The position numbers were made by a program, and so were the translations under genes. This document shows, in pieces, positions 1 through 6,640 of a stretch of 6,666 nt of DNA. Position 1 is the first letter of the stretch, and every line of letters begins with the position of its first letter. This stretch comes from Methanobacteriota archaeon (GTDB taxonomy: Archaea > Thermoplasmatota > Thermoplasmata > RBG-16-68-12), in NCBI GenBank assembly GCA_005878995.1, contig VBME01000094.1, positions 1 to 6,666 of the forward strand, read 5' to 3'. The notes below the pieces were generated by a model. That model saw only the letters and a program-made list of their open reading frames with translations. It made no database searches and had not been told where the DNA came from.

Positions 1-963
1 CATGTTTTCGAAGTACGTCCGGAGGGAACCGAGACCTTGGGTTTCCGCGAGCTCGATCGCATGGTCCGCCTTCATCGCAATCGCTTGGGCCGTCATCGCG
101 CCATAGAGCCGTCCGTCCTTCGCCCCGGAATCGAGGCGTTGGCGGGCTTCGTCCCCGACCGCGAGGAGGTCTTTCCGATTTACCTTCGCCTTCCCCGCCA
201 GGAACCCGAGCTTCTTCAGCCGATCGATCTGCTCGTCGACGACGGTCTGTAAGAGTTTCCGGATCTCTTTCGAGACGTCGGGTGCGGTGACGGAGATCGG
301 CTCGATCGTCAAGTCGTGGAGATAGGGAACCACATCGGCGTCGTATTCCGTGCGGATTTCGACCGCCGTGATGCCGAGGTTGCCGCAGACCTCGAGGATC
401 TTCTCGGCCGAGGAACCCGGGGAGGCGGTCATGCCGAGCACGAGCCGATTCGGGATCTGCTTGTACGCGGCCGCGACGTCGACATAGGCGTAGTCGCCGA
501 CCGCACGGTGCGCCTCATCGAAGATGATCAGGCTGACGTCCTCGAGGGAGAACCGCTCCGCCCGCAAGTCGTTCCGGATCACCTGCGGCGTCGAGACGAT
601 GACCTTGTTCTCCCGCCAGAGGAGCTCCCGTTCCTCCGGAGAGGTGACCTCGCCCGTGAACAGGGCGATTCGGTCGACGACCAAGAGGTCCCGCAAGGAA
701 GCCGCATGCTGCTCGACAAGCGGTTTCGTCGGAGCGAGGAAGAGGATCTTTCCGCCCCGCTTTCGGAGGATTTCGGCGATCACCATCGCGGCGACGACCG
801 TCTTGCCCATCCCCGTCGGGAGGACGACGAGCGTGGACCGTTCGAGGGACGCGAGGGCGATGCTCACTTGGTACGCCCGTTCCTCGACGGCCCCCCGCCG
901 GAGGAGTTCGTGCGTGACGAACACGCTCGCCGAACGACGGGGGGCGCGAATAACCTTTTCCAC
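1..963 (-). CDS. hef: Hef/FANCM-like superfamily 2 DNA helicase, N-terminal part (cut by window edge)
   Basis: This is the first 321 residues of an ATP-dependent helicase; the frame stays open to the left edge, so the gene is partial. Visible motifs in order are: a YQ pair at 31-32 (Q-motif-like region), Walker A PTGMGKT (49-55), motif Ia APTKPLVEQH (77-86), FTGE (102-105), motif Ib STPQV (124-128), DEAH box (149-152) and motif III TASPG (179-183). Residues about 230-320 are charged and helical, matching the inserted thumb domain between the two RecA lobes of archaeal Hef and eukaryotic FANCM. The family remodels stalled forks and branched DNA. The second RecA lobe and any ERCC4-type nuclease would lie outside the window, so helicase-only and helicase-nuclease forms cannot be told apart. 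The GTG start shares its first base with the TAG stop of the upstream protease gene and I see no TATA box of its own, which suggests co-transcription. A second GTG at codon 14 is an alternative start. Confidence 0.9.
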   Translation of the reverse strand, partial: MEKVIRAPRRSASVFVTHELLRRGAVEERAYQVSIALASLERSTLVVLPTGMGKTVVAAMVIAEILRKRGGKILFLAPTKPLVEQHAASLRDLLVVDRIALFTGEVTSPEERELLWRENKVIVSTPQVIRNDLRAERFSLEDVSLIIFDEAHRAVGDYAYVDVAAAYKQIPNRLVLGMTASPGSSAEKILEVCGNLGITAVEIRTEYDADVVPYLHDLTIEPISVTAPDVSKEIRKLLQTVVDEQIDRLKKLGFLAGKAKVNRKDLLAVGDEARQRLDSGAKDGRLYGAMTAQAIAMKADHAIELAETQGLGSLRTYFENM

Positions 964-3608
964 TAGGCGGGCGGCCGCCGTCGGCGACGCACGACGATGA
1001 CGATGACGAGCAGGACCGCGATGACAATCGCGATCCCAGAGAGAATCACGACCTCGATTGGAATGCCGGAGAGATGGATCTGCAGGGAGAGCGCGGCGCT
1101 CGCGTTCGGGTCCCCGACCGCCGTCGCGGTGATCGTGATCGAGTACGCGACCCCGACCGGCGCCGTCGAAGGCACGGCGATCCGGATCCGCACGGCGATG
1201 TCGTTGTCGGGCGCGAGCCGGACGAGGTACCCGGAGAGCGGTGCGGACGTGTCGCCGCGGACGGTCGCGCCCCAGCTCGACTCCGGCAAGGCGACGTCGA
1301 GTCGGAACGAGGTCTCGTAATCCCCGACGTTCACGACTTGGACCCCCAATCCGACGACGCCGCCGGCCGCGGCCACGTAGGGGCCCGTCGATCCGAGCAG
1401 GACGACCGCGGGAGCGAGGCCCCGTTCCGCGATCATCACGTCGTCAATCCACCAGCCGCCGGAGTTGCCGATCACGTTCGCGCTCACGTTGAAGCGAACC
1501 TGAAACGTCGTCGGACCCGAGATCTGGGCGGTCAGGTCGAACGAGGCGCCACGCCAGGTCAGGTCACGATGGGTGTAGTGGGCGAGCGGCGTCCAAGGCC
1601 CGCCGTTGTACCGCACCTCGATGTAGGCATCGTCCGTGTCGTTCGATCCGACGGGGAGCACGGGCACCGTCCGACCCGTGAGGTCGTACCGTTGGGAGAA
1701 GATCAGGAACGTCGGGCCCGGGTCGATCGGGATCGCGGGCGAGGTGAGCGTGTGCCACTCCGGCGGGAACAGGCTCGGGAGCAGCGTGCTCACGTAGCCG
1801 AAGCGCCACGCGTGCGTGCGGCTGTGCGCCGCCCCGTTCAGGTCCGTGTCGTTCACGATCTGCCAGCGGTGCGGATCCGTCGAGAGTCCGTCAAGCGTCC
1901 ATCCGTCCGCGCCGGATTCGACGTCGTCGCGAAAGAGGAACGCCGTCACCAGGGTGTGCGCCGCGCGCTCGTCGTTCGTCGGGATCTCGTCGTTCGCGTT
2001 CACGAGCGCCGCGACGACGATGTATCGTCCCGGGGAAGGGGGCGTGAAGTTCAGCAGGAACGTGACCGTCGTCTGCGCCGGGACGCCGGGACGGGTGAAG
2101 GTCTGATGCGCTTCGCGAGACGCGGTCCCGACGGAGTCCCGGTAGGCGTCCACGTCGAGGGTGATGTCCGCGGCACTCGCCCCATCGTTGCGAACGTCGA
2201 TGGCCGCCGTCACCGTCGTGTTGATGGCGCTCGTGAAGGGAAGCCGGATCGCGGATACCGCCAGGTCTTTCGTCACGTCCCTCGCGATCGTCGCCGTCAT
2301 CGTCGCGCCGCTTGCGGAGATGTCGCGGATCCGCCATTCGGTTTCCGAGCCGGAGTAGGAGCGACTATCAGGGACCGTGTCCGGACCCCATCCCGTCGCG
2401 GTATCGTGCCACGGATCGCCGGAATCCGTCGGGTGGTCTCCCGTGAGCGCTTCGTCCGCCTCCTCGAGGTCCAGCAGCCGGTGCGTATCGACATCGTTCG
2501 AGGTCTGGGACTCGTCCACGTGCCAGAGGAGGAGGCCGCTGCCGGGAAGCGCCGCATCGAAGCCGACGGGTTGGCGGTTCTCAATCAGGAAGTACTCGGG
2601 CGGGAACGTACCTGGGATTCCGAGGCGGAAGACCGTCCCGTTCGTTTCGACCTGGGGGATCGCCGTGCCGATGAGCGATGTCGTCACGTCCGTCGGGGTG
2701 AGCCACCCGAGGCGGATCTTCGACCAGGCGCTGAAGTGCGCCGGGGAGGCTCCGGCCGGCACGCCGGTCCACGAGCCGCCCGACATGATGTCCCAGATGC
2801 CGGCACCGGCCGAGGAATAGTCTGTGTCGTAGAGGTCCGGGAGCCCGAGGTCGTGGCCGAACTCGTGCGCGACGACGCCGAGCGGGGAATCCTCGCTCTC
2901 CATTGTGTACCCGTAGATTTGCACGCCGTCCGCGATGAGCGCCTGGGATCCCGGCGTCGACGGGTCCGCGTCGAGGACGGCCCAGCGGTGGGACCAGATC
3001 AGGTCCGAGCTGCCGCCGCTCTCCTGGCCGGCTCCCGCGTGGATGACCGTGAGGTGGTCCACGACCCCGTCCCCGTTCGCGTCGAAGGTCGCAAAGTTGA
3101 CGGACGGATCCGCGAGCTGCACCGTCTCGGTCACGAGGCGGTAGATCGGGCCGTTCGCGTCATCGGGAGGGCGGGAGCCGTCCGCTCCATAGTCCGACAT
3201 CGGGTGGACGCTGTGGAACCAGGTCGGAATGACGGTCGCCTGGACCGTGAGCGCGCCGAGCGACACCTCCGTGTAGTACGCGCGGAACGATTTCGCGCCC
3301 GCGGAGGCGTCGTTGTAGAAGCCGTCGAAGTACGCCCCGGTGTGGGCGGCCGCCGGCGGCACATCCTGGAAGTCGACGAGGAGGACCAGGACCCGAACCG
3401 TGCCCGTGGTCTGCGCCGGAGAGGGCGCCGGGAAGGGGACGCCTCGGTTCGCCCCGCTGGGCCACGTCTGCTTGCCAGGTTGTGGGGGCGTGAGCTGGGC
3501 TCGGGCGCCCGCGGGCTGGTCCCAGTGCAATTCGGGGCCTCGGCCGAAGGCGAACGCGGCGGGCGCCACGAGGAACGCGGCGAGGAGGAGGGGGATCACC
3601 GCCCGCAT
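963..3608 (-). CDS. Secreted, membrane-anchored M6 family metalloprotease (immune inhibitor A-like)
   Basis: An 881-residue extracellular zinc protease. Residues 1-20 form a signal peptide (MRA, then a hydrophobic core ending AFA). The catalytic domain begins near VRVLVLLVDF (71-80) and holds a calcium-type loop DANGDGVVD (176-184), the zinc site HEFGHDLGLPD (248-258; HExxHxxGxxD with E249 catalytic) and a Met-turn WDIMSGGSW (272-280). This pattern is diagnostic of peptidase family M6. After it I infer a CARDB-like beta-sandwich (about 446-553), a MAM-like jelly-roll (about 557-728, containing GGWWIDDVMI as in immune inhibitor A proteins) and a NEW3-like domain (about 731-847). A membrane helix (850-873) and an RRRRR stop-transfer patch end the protein. 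It probably stays on the cell surface and degrades external protein for nutrition, with the side domains binding substrate or envelope; the substrate is unknown. The ATG at 3608 is chosen because a TATA box lies about 24 bases upstream and the signal peptide starts there; the frame could extend to GTG at 3668, but that would run through the promoter. Confidence 0.93.
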   Translation of the reverse strand: MRAVIPLLLAAFLVAPAAFAFGRGPELHWDQPAGARAQLTPPQPGKQTWPSGANRGVPFPAPSPAQTTGTVRVLVLLVDFQDVPPAAAHTGAYFDGFYNDASAGAKSFRAYYTEVSLGALTVQATVIPTWFHSVHPMSDYGADGSRPPDDANGPIYRLVTETVQLADPSVNFATFDANGDGVVDHLTVIHAGAGQESGGSSDLIWSHRWAVLDADPSTPGSQALIADGVQIYGYTMESEDSPLGVVAHEFGHDLGLPDLYDTDYSSAGAGIWDIMSGGSWTGVPAGASPAHFSAWSKIRLGWLTPTDVTTSLIGTAIPQVETNGTVFRLGIPGTFPPEYFLIENRQPVGFDAALPGSGLLLWHVDESQTSNDVDTHRLLDLEEADEALTGDHPTDSGDPWHDTATGWGPDTVPDSRSYSGSETEWRIRDISASGATMTATIARDVTKDLAVSAIRLPFTSAINTTVTAAIDVRNDGASAADITLDVDAYRDSVGTASREAHQTFTRPGVPAQTTVTFLLNFTPPSPGRYIVVAALVNANDEIPTNDERAAHTLVTAFLFRDDVESGADGWTLDGLSTDPHRWQIVNDTDLNGAAHSRTHAWRFGYVSTLLPSLFPPEWHTLTSPAIPIDPGPTFLIFSQRYDLTGRTVPVLPVGSNDTDDAYIEVRYNGGPWTPLAHYTHRDLTWRGASFDLTAQISGPTTFQVRFNVSANVIGNSGGWWIDDVMIAERGLAPAVVLLGSTGPYVAAAGGVVGLGVQVVNVGDYETSFRLDVALPESSWGATVRGDTSAPLSGYLVRLAPDNDIAVRIRIAVPSTAPVGVAYSITITATAVGDPNASAALSLQIHLSGIPIEVVILSGIAIVIAVLLVIVIVVRRRRRPPA

Positions 3609-3629
3609 CGTTCGCCGACGGAGACGGCG

Positions 3630-3636
3630 TTTATAT
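3630..3636 (-). promoter_or_regulatory. Archaeal TATA box of the M6 protease gene
   Basis: On the minus strand the sequence reads GGTTCATATAAACGCC, with TATAAA at 3635-3630, an AT island in GC-rich surroundings. Purine-rich GAAGG just upstream could serve as the BRE contacted by TFB. The centre of the box lies about 24-25 bases from the A of the ATG at 3608, so transcription should begin at or very near the start codon and give a leaderless mRNA. The TSS is inferred from normal archaeal spacing. Confidence 0.7.
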
Positions 3637-3682
3637 GAACCTTCACTCCCGATTTTCAGCGCGTCCACTCAGGGAGGCTACC

Positions 3683-4957
3683 TCAAAGCGTCGCCTTGTC
3701 GAACATCGTCGGGTCCGCGCCCATCGGCCGCGTCGCGTCGATGCCCATCTTCGACGTGAAGCCGTCCCGCGCGCTCGGGTCGATCGAGGACCCGCGGACG
3801 TCGTGCAGCACGACGAGTCCCCGGTCCGCCTGGAACCGCGTCGCGATCGCCCACTCGACGTCGCGGTCGTCGAACACGTCGACGTCTTCGTCCACGATGA
3901 CGACCTGTTTCATCGAGGTGTGGGCGCCGAACGCCGCCATGATGGCGTTCTTGCCGTCGCCTTGGTGTTGCTTCCGAATCGAGACGACCCCGTGGAGCCA
4001 GGCGCAGCCGCCTTCCGTGAGGCGGACCGCTTTCACGTAAGGCACCGCGCGCGAGACCGCTTGGTAGATCACGGGCTCCCGCGGCATCCCCATGAACATG
4101 AAGTGTTCGTCGAGCCCGCCGACGATGATGTGGAAGATCGCGTCCTTCCGTCGGTAGATCCGATCGACAACGAGGACGGGCTCCTTCCGCACGCGATCGT
4201 ACGTGCGGACCGCGTCGACGAATGGCCCCTCGTCGTGGGTCTCGTTGATCAGGCGACCTTCGAGGACGTAGTCCGCTTCGGCCGGCACCGTGAGGCCGTT
4301 CTTGATTCGGACCACATCGGCGGGCTTCCCGAGGCACGATTCCGTGAGGGCCGACGCGATGCGGCTCTCGTCGACTCCGTATTCCACGGAGGTGCCGCCC
4401 GCGAGGAGATTCCAAGGGTCGAGACCGATGCACACGGCGACAGGCAGCTCCTGTCCTGCATTCGTCGCCTCGTTGTACATGTGCCGCAGGTGGCGTGGAA
4501 CGATTCGGCACGCGCCACGGTCCTTGCCGAGCAGGAGGATCCGGTGAAAGGAGAGGTTCCGCACGCCCTGCCATTCCGCAACCCAGACGCCTGCGGTGAC
4601 GTACCGTCCCGCATCCTTCGGGAAAAGTTTCGGGATCGGCAGGTCCCGCAAGTCCACATCCGTCGTCTGCTCCTTCGTGAATTCGGCGGTCGGGACCACC
4701 CGTGCGTCCTTCGGATGGGCCTGGGCGTCCAGGATCTTGGGAAGCAGCGCGTCCTTCGCCAGGTTGAGCGATGCCGCGACGCGGTCCCGGGTCGACCAGA
4801 CGTTGGCCGCGGCCTCGGCGCCATCGAGGTTGAGGAAGTGGACCGGCGTGGTCGGGTACGCCAAGATTCGTCGCGTAACCTCGAGCTCGCGCCCGACGCG
4901 CTCGCGCACCGTGAGCGTCTCGTTCGCGAATCGGTCGAGCCAGGGGCGGAGTGCCAT
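3683..4957 (-). CDS. UbiD family prenylated-FMN-dependent decarboxylase
   Basis: A 424-residue cytoplasmic enzyme, a normal full length for archaeal UbiD proteins. The family reversibly decarboxylates unsaturated or aromatic acids using prenylated FMN made by a UbiX partner, which is not in this window. Family signatures visible are LPIPKLFPKDAGRYVTAGV (106-124), N134 and R139 in NLSFHR (spacing as in the metal/cofactor Asn and catalytic Arg of Fdc1), RH (155-156), LPVAVCIGLDP (171-181), VPAEADYVLEG (224-234, holding a conserved acidic position at E233), EGPF (243-246) and a C-terminal SKMGIDAT (402-409). The exact residue mapping is from memory of the family. Archaea usually lack ubiquinone, so candidate roles are trans-anhydromevalonate 5-phosphate decarboxylation in the archaeal mevalonate pathway, menaquinone synthesis or aromatic-acid metabolism; the sequence alone does not decide. 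It starts at ATG 41 bases after the upstream stop. I see no strong ribosome binding site and only a weak TATA-like CATACC near 4976-4981, so it may be co-transcribed with the upstream gene. Confidence 0.93.
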   Translation of the reverse strand: MALRPWLDRFANETLTVRERVGRELEVTRRILAYPTTPVHFLNLDGAEAAANVWSTRDRVAASLNLAKDALLPKILDAQAHPKDARVVPTAEFTKEQTTDVDLRDLPIPKLFPKDAGRYVTAGVWVAEWQGVRNLSFHRILLLGKDRGACRIVPRHLRHMYNEATNAGQELPVAVCIGLDPWNLLAGGTSVEYGVDESRIASALTESCLGKPADVVRIKNGLTVPAEADYVLEGRLINETHDEGPFVDAVRTYDRVRKEPVLVVDRIYRRKDAIFHIIVGGLDEHFMFMGMPREPVIYQAVSRAVPYVKAVRLTEGGCAWLHGVVSIRKQHQGDGKNAIMAAFGAHTSMKQVVIVDEDVDVFDDRDVEWAIATRFQADRGLVVLHDVRGSSIDPSARDGFTSKMGIDATRPMGADPTMFDKATL

Positions 4958-4998
4958 GGGAATCCCGGTCGGTGGTATGTCGGGGACCCGGTAGAAGA

Positions 4999-5595
4999 TT
5001 ACGACCCCGGCGGCCCGGGAACGGAATCGGGGACGTCCTTGGGGTGAAGCTCGATCGCGCGCCGATAACTAATCACCCGAATCGTGACCTTCGAATGCGG
5101 GAGCCACTTCGTCAGATCGGCCACGACCCCCTCGCGGACGAAACCGACGATGAGCTGCTTGCCGTTCGTCAGGATGACTCGCGTGTCGAAGAAGCGCTCG
5201 TGGTCGGGTCGGGATGCTTCCTTCAAAGAGATAATGAAGAGGGCCGTCGCGATCTCCGCCAAACGGACGTTCCGCTTCCGGTACCGTCCGCGGATGAGCA
5301 TCGCGTCCGCCGAGAGATCGACTGAACTCGGCGCGTGGGCCGGGATGATGACGGCACTGAGGAGGGCGAGTACGACCATCGCAGCCACCAAAGGAACGGG
5401 GCCATAACGGCCCGTGGCGAAACCGAAAGCGAGCACGACGAGGGCGGCGACGAGCAGCGACGGACCGGTGAACCTGAGCGAGAATCGAAGGGCAGACCGG
5501 TTATCGAGAGATCCGGTCAGGACGCTCCCGCCCCGGGGTTGCGCAATCGCCGCGGCGATGGTGGGGAAGCCGATTTTCACTGGGCGCGGCTGCAC
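4999..5595 (-). CDS. Hypothetical membrane protein, two transmembrane helices and a PH-like domain
   Basis: A 198-residue protein that I cannot assign to a named family. Residues 1-42 are polar and basic. Two membrane helices follow at about 45-61 and 67-85, joined by a very short loop (GRYGPVP). A soluble domain from about 90 to 176 begins SSVDLSADAMLIRGRYRKRNVRL and continues through alternating hydrophobic strands (TRVILTNGKQLIVGF) to a helix with LTKWLPHS. Two close helices followed by this strand pattern resemble bacterial PH (YdbT/YdbS-like) membrane proteins, but this is inference from pattern only. The basic RGRYRKR after helix 2 suggests that both ends are cytoplasmic. The tail (187-198) is proline-rich and probably disordered. 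The GTG at 5595 is chosen because an in-frame TGA lies one codon upstream and GAGGTGA, a Shine-Dalgarno match, ends three bases before it. The gene lies 41 bases upstream of the UbiD gene, so the two may form a transcription unit. Confidence 0.8.
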   Translation of the reverse strand: MQPRPVKIGFPTIAAAIAQPRGGSVLTGSLDNRSALRFSLRFTGPSLLVAALVVLAFGFATGRYGPVPLVAAMVVLALLSAVIIPAHAPSSVDLSADAMLIRGRYRKRNVRLAEIATALFIISLKEASRPDHERFFDTRVILTNGKQLIVGFVREGVVADLTKWLPHSKVTIRVISYRRAIELHPKDVPDSVPGPPGS

Positions 5596-5598
5596 CCT

Positions 5599-5605
5599 TC
5601 ACCTC
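5599..5605 (-). promoter_or_regulatory. Shine-Dalgarno-like site deciding the GTG start at 5595
   Basis: The minus strand reads AGAGGTGAAGG directly before the GTG. GAGGTGA is complementary to the 3' end of 16S rRNA, with a short spacing of about three bases. It supports GTG 5595 over a later GTG at codon 6. It also means this gene should have a leader, unlike the two genes with TATA boxes close to their start codons. Confidence 0.5.
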
Positions 5606-5635
5606 TTGGCTGGACATCGGTGCCCCGCAACATCA

Positions 5636-5643
5636 GCATATCG
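5636..5643 (-). promoter_or_regulatory. Possible weak TATA element upstream of the PH-like membrane protein
   Basis: The minus strand has CGATATGC centred near 5639. At normal archaeal spacing it would place a transcript start near 5613, leaving a leader of about 17 bases that contains the GAGGTGA site. The match to the TATA consensus is poor, so read-through from the upstream PKD/CARDB gene is equally possible. Confidence 0.25.
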
Positions 5644-5666
5644 TCCCCTGTCCCTGCGAACGAGAC

Positions 5667-6608
5667 CTACGTTGGCCGGAGGGGCGGTGGCGATTCATCC
5701 GGAGGCTCCGCGGGCGGCGGCTCGAGGGATCGCGACTCGCGAGGTGTGAGGAGAAGCCACGCCGCGACGAGGACGGCGGCCACACCGGCCGCGGCCAGAC
5801 CGAGGACGAGGAGGGCGGTCGCCCACGGGAACTCACCGCCGGTCGGGGGTGGCGGCGGGGTTACCGCGACAACTTGCATCGAGAACGTCTTCACATTGTC
5901 CTGCGTGTACGTTTCCGCGGGCGTCACGTTACCGACGACGATGCGCAACGTGTGGTTCCCGACCCCGACTGCCACGAACGACGGCGCGTACACGACGGCG
6001 GACGCTCCGGGAGCGAGAGGCCCGAGCAGGTGGGCCTGACCAATCGCGACCGTCGTGCCGTTCGGCCGTCCATCCGTGACGTCGATCGTCGCGGACTCCG
6101 CCGAGGCCTCGCCGTCGTTCACGACCGTGATCGAGAGGGTGACGAGGTCGCCCTCCGACGGTTCGGCCGGGTTCGTCGCGGCGGCCACGGGCGCGAGATC
6201 CGGCGCCGGTCCCGTGGGGGGCGGCTTCGGCTGCACGTCGACGGCCACGGACGCTCGTCCTTCGTTCCCTCGCTCATCCCGGACGACGACGGTCGCCCGC
6301 CGCCCTCCGACGCCGGTGTACGCGTGGTTCGCGGTGGGCGGGACCTGATCGACGGTGGCCGCCCCGTCGCCGAAGTCGAACCGGTACGAGACGATCCGCC
6401 CGCGGCCGTTGTCGTGACCGACGCTGCCCGACGCATCGAAGTGCACGGTTTGGCCGACGATTGGAGAGGCATCGTCGACGGTCAAGGCGGCAGAAGGCCC
6501 GCCGGGGATCGCGGTGGCGACCGCGAGGATCTCGAATGCGATTGCCCACACGAGGAGCGCGACGCCCGCCTGCTGTCGGAGCGATAGCGCTCGCCAGCCC
6601 CGGCCCAC
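5667..6608 (-). CDS. Membrane-anchored surface protein with PKD and CARDB domains
   Basis: A 313-residue protein that should sit on the outer face of the membrane. Residues 13-34 are a hydrophobic N-terminal segment (signal peptide or anchor) ending near TAIPGG. A PKD domain spans about 39-126, with DASPIVGQTVHFDASGS and the family signature YRFDFGDG (75-82), followed by HAYTGVGGRRATVVVRD. After a proline linker, a CARDB-like domain spans about 137-248 (PDLAPVAAATNPAEPSEGD, VVNDGEASAES, TYTQDN). A PPPPP linker, a membrane helix (about 261-287) and a 25-residue cytoplasmic tail rich in Pro and Glu end the protein. There is no catalytic motif, so a structural, adhesive or envelope role is likely; PKD and CARDB modules typically mediate protein or sugar contacts in archaeal surface proteins. 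The GTG start at 6608 is supported by a TATA box about 27 bases upstream. The architecture echoes the C-terminal half of the M6 protease in this window, which has CARDB-like modules and the same kind of anchor. Confidence 0.87.
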   Translation of the reverse strand: MGRGWRALSLRQQAGVALLVWAIAFEILAVATAIPGGPSAALTVDDASPIVGQTVHFDASGSVGHDNGRGRIVSYRFDFGDGAATVDQVPPTANHAYTGVGGRRATVVVRDERGNEGRASVAVDVQPKPPPTGPAPDLAPVAAATNPAEPSEGDLVTLSITVVNDGEASAESATIDVTDGRPNGTTVAIGQAHLLGPLAPGASAVVYAPSFVAVGVGNHTLRIVVGNVTPAETYTQDNVKTFSMQVVAVTPPPPPTGGEFPWATALLVLGLAAAGVAAVLVAAWLLLTPRESRSLEPPPAEPPDESPPPLRPT

Positions 6609-6632
6609 GACGGAAGACGTTCCCCTCGGACC

Positions 6633-6640
6633 TTATAATT
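6633..6640 (-). promoter_or_regulatory. Archaeal TATA box of the PKD/CARDB surface protein gene
   Basis: The minus strand reads GAGAAATTATAAGG, with TTATAA at 6638-6633 and a purine-rich, BRE-like GAGAAA just upstream. The centre of the box is about 27 bases before the GTG at 6608, the usual archaeal TATA-to-start-site distance. The transcript is therefore predicted to be leaderless and to begin at or next to GTG. Confidence 0.7.

Noticed and set aside
316..966. Plus-strand frames of 216 and 158 codons opposite the helicase.
   Set aside because: The minus strand encodes intact helicase motifs (PTGMGKT, DEAH, TASPG) through this whole region, so these are antisense shadows.
1074..3638. An 854-codon open frame on the plus strand, opposite the M6 protease.
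   Set aside because: Its translation is dominated by Arg, Val, Gly, Asp and Glu with no domain motifs. The minus-strand frame has clear protease motifs, and GC-rich third positions remove stop codons from the antisense frame.
3609..3668. A 20-residue N-terminal extension of the protease starting at GTG 3668.
   Set aside because: It would translate through the TATA box and put a basic segment ahead of a normal signal peptide.
3640..3680. A possible stem (CTCCC ... GGGAG) downstream of the UbiD stop, considered as a terminator.
   Set aside because: The stem is only five bases with a loop of about twenty and no T-run follows, so it is not distinguishable from chance in GC-rich DNA.
4970..4985. 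CATACC upstream of the UbiD start as a TATA box.
   Set aside because: It is a poor match to the consensus and about 21 bases from the ATG, slightly too close for normal spacing; it is mentioned under the gene but not annotated.
3635..5047. A 470-codon open frame on the plus strand, opposite the UbiD gene.
   Set aside because: It has low-complexity Arg/Val/Asp/His-rich composition and lies wholly antisense to a well-supported decarboxylase; it is explained by codon bias.
5874..6587. A 237-codon plus-strand frame opposite the PKD/CARDB gene.
   Set aside because: It is Arg/Asp/Gly-rich without motifs. The opposite strand has a signal segment, PKD signature, CARDB pattern and a membrane anchor.
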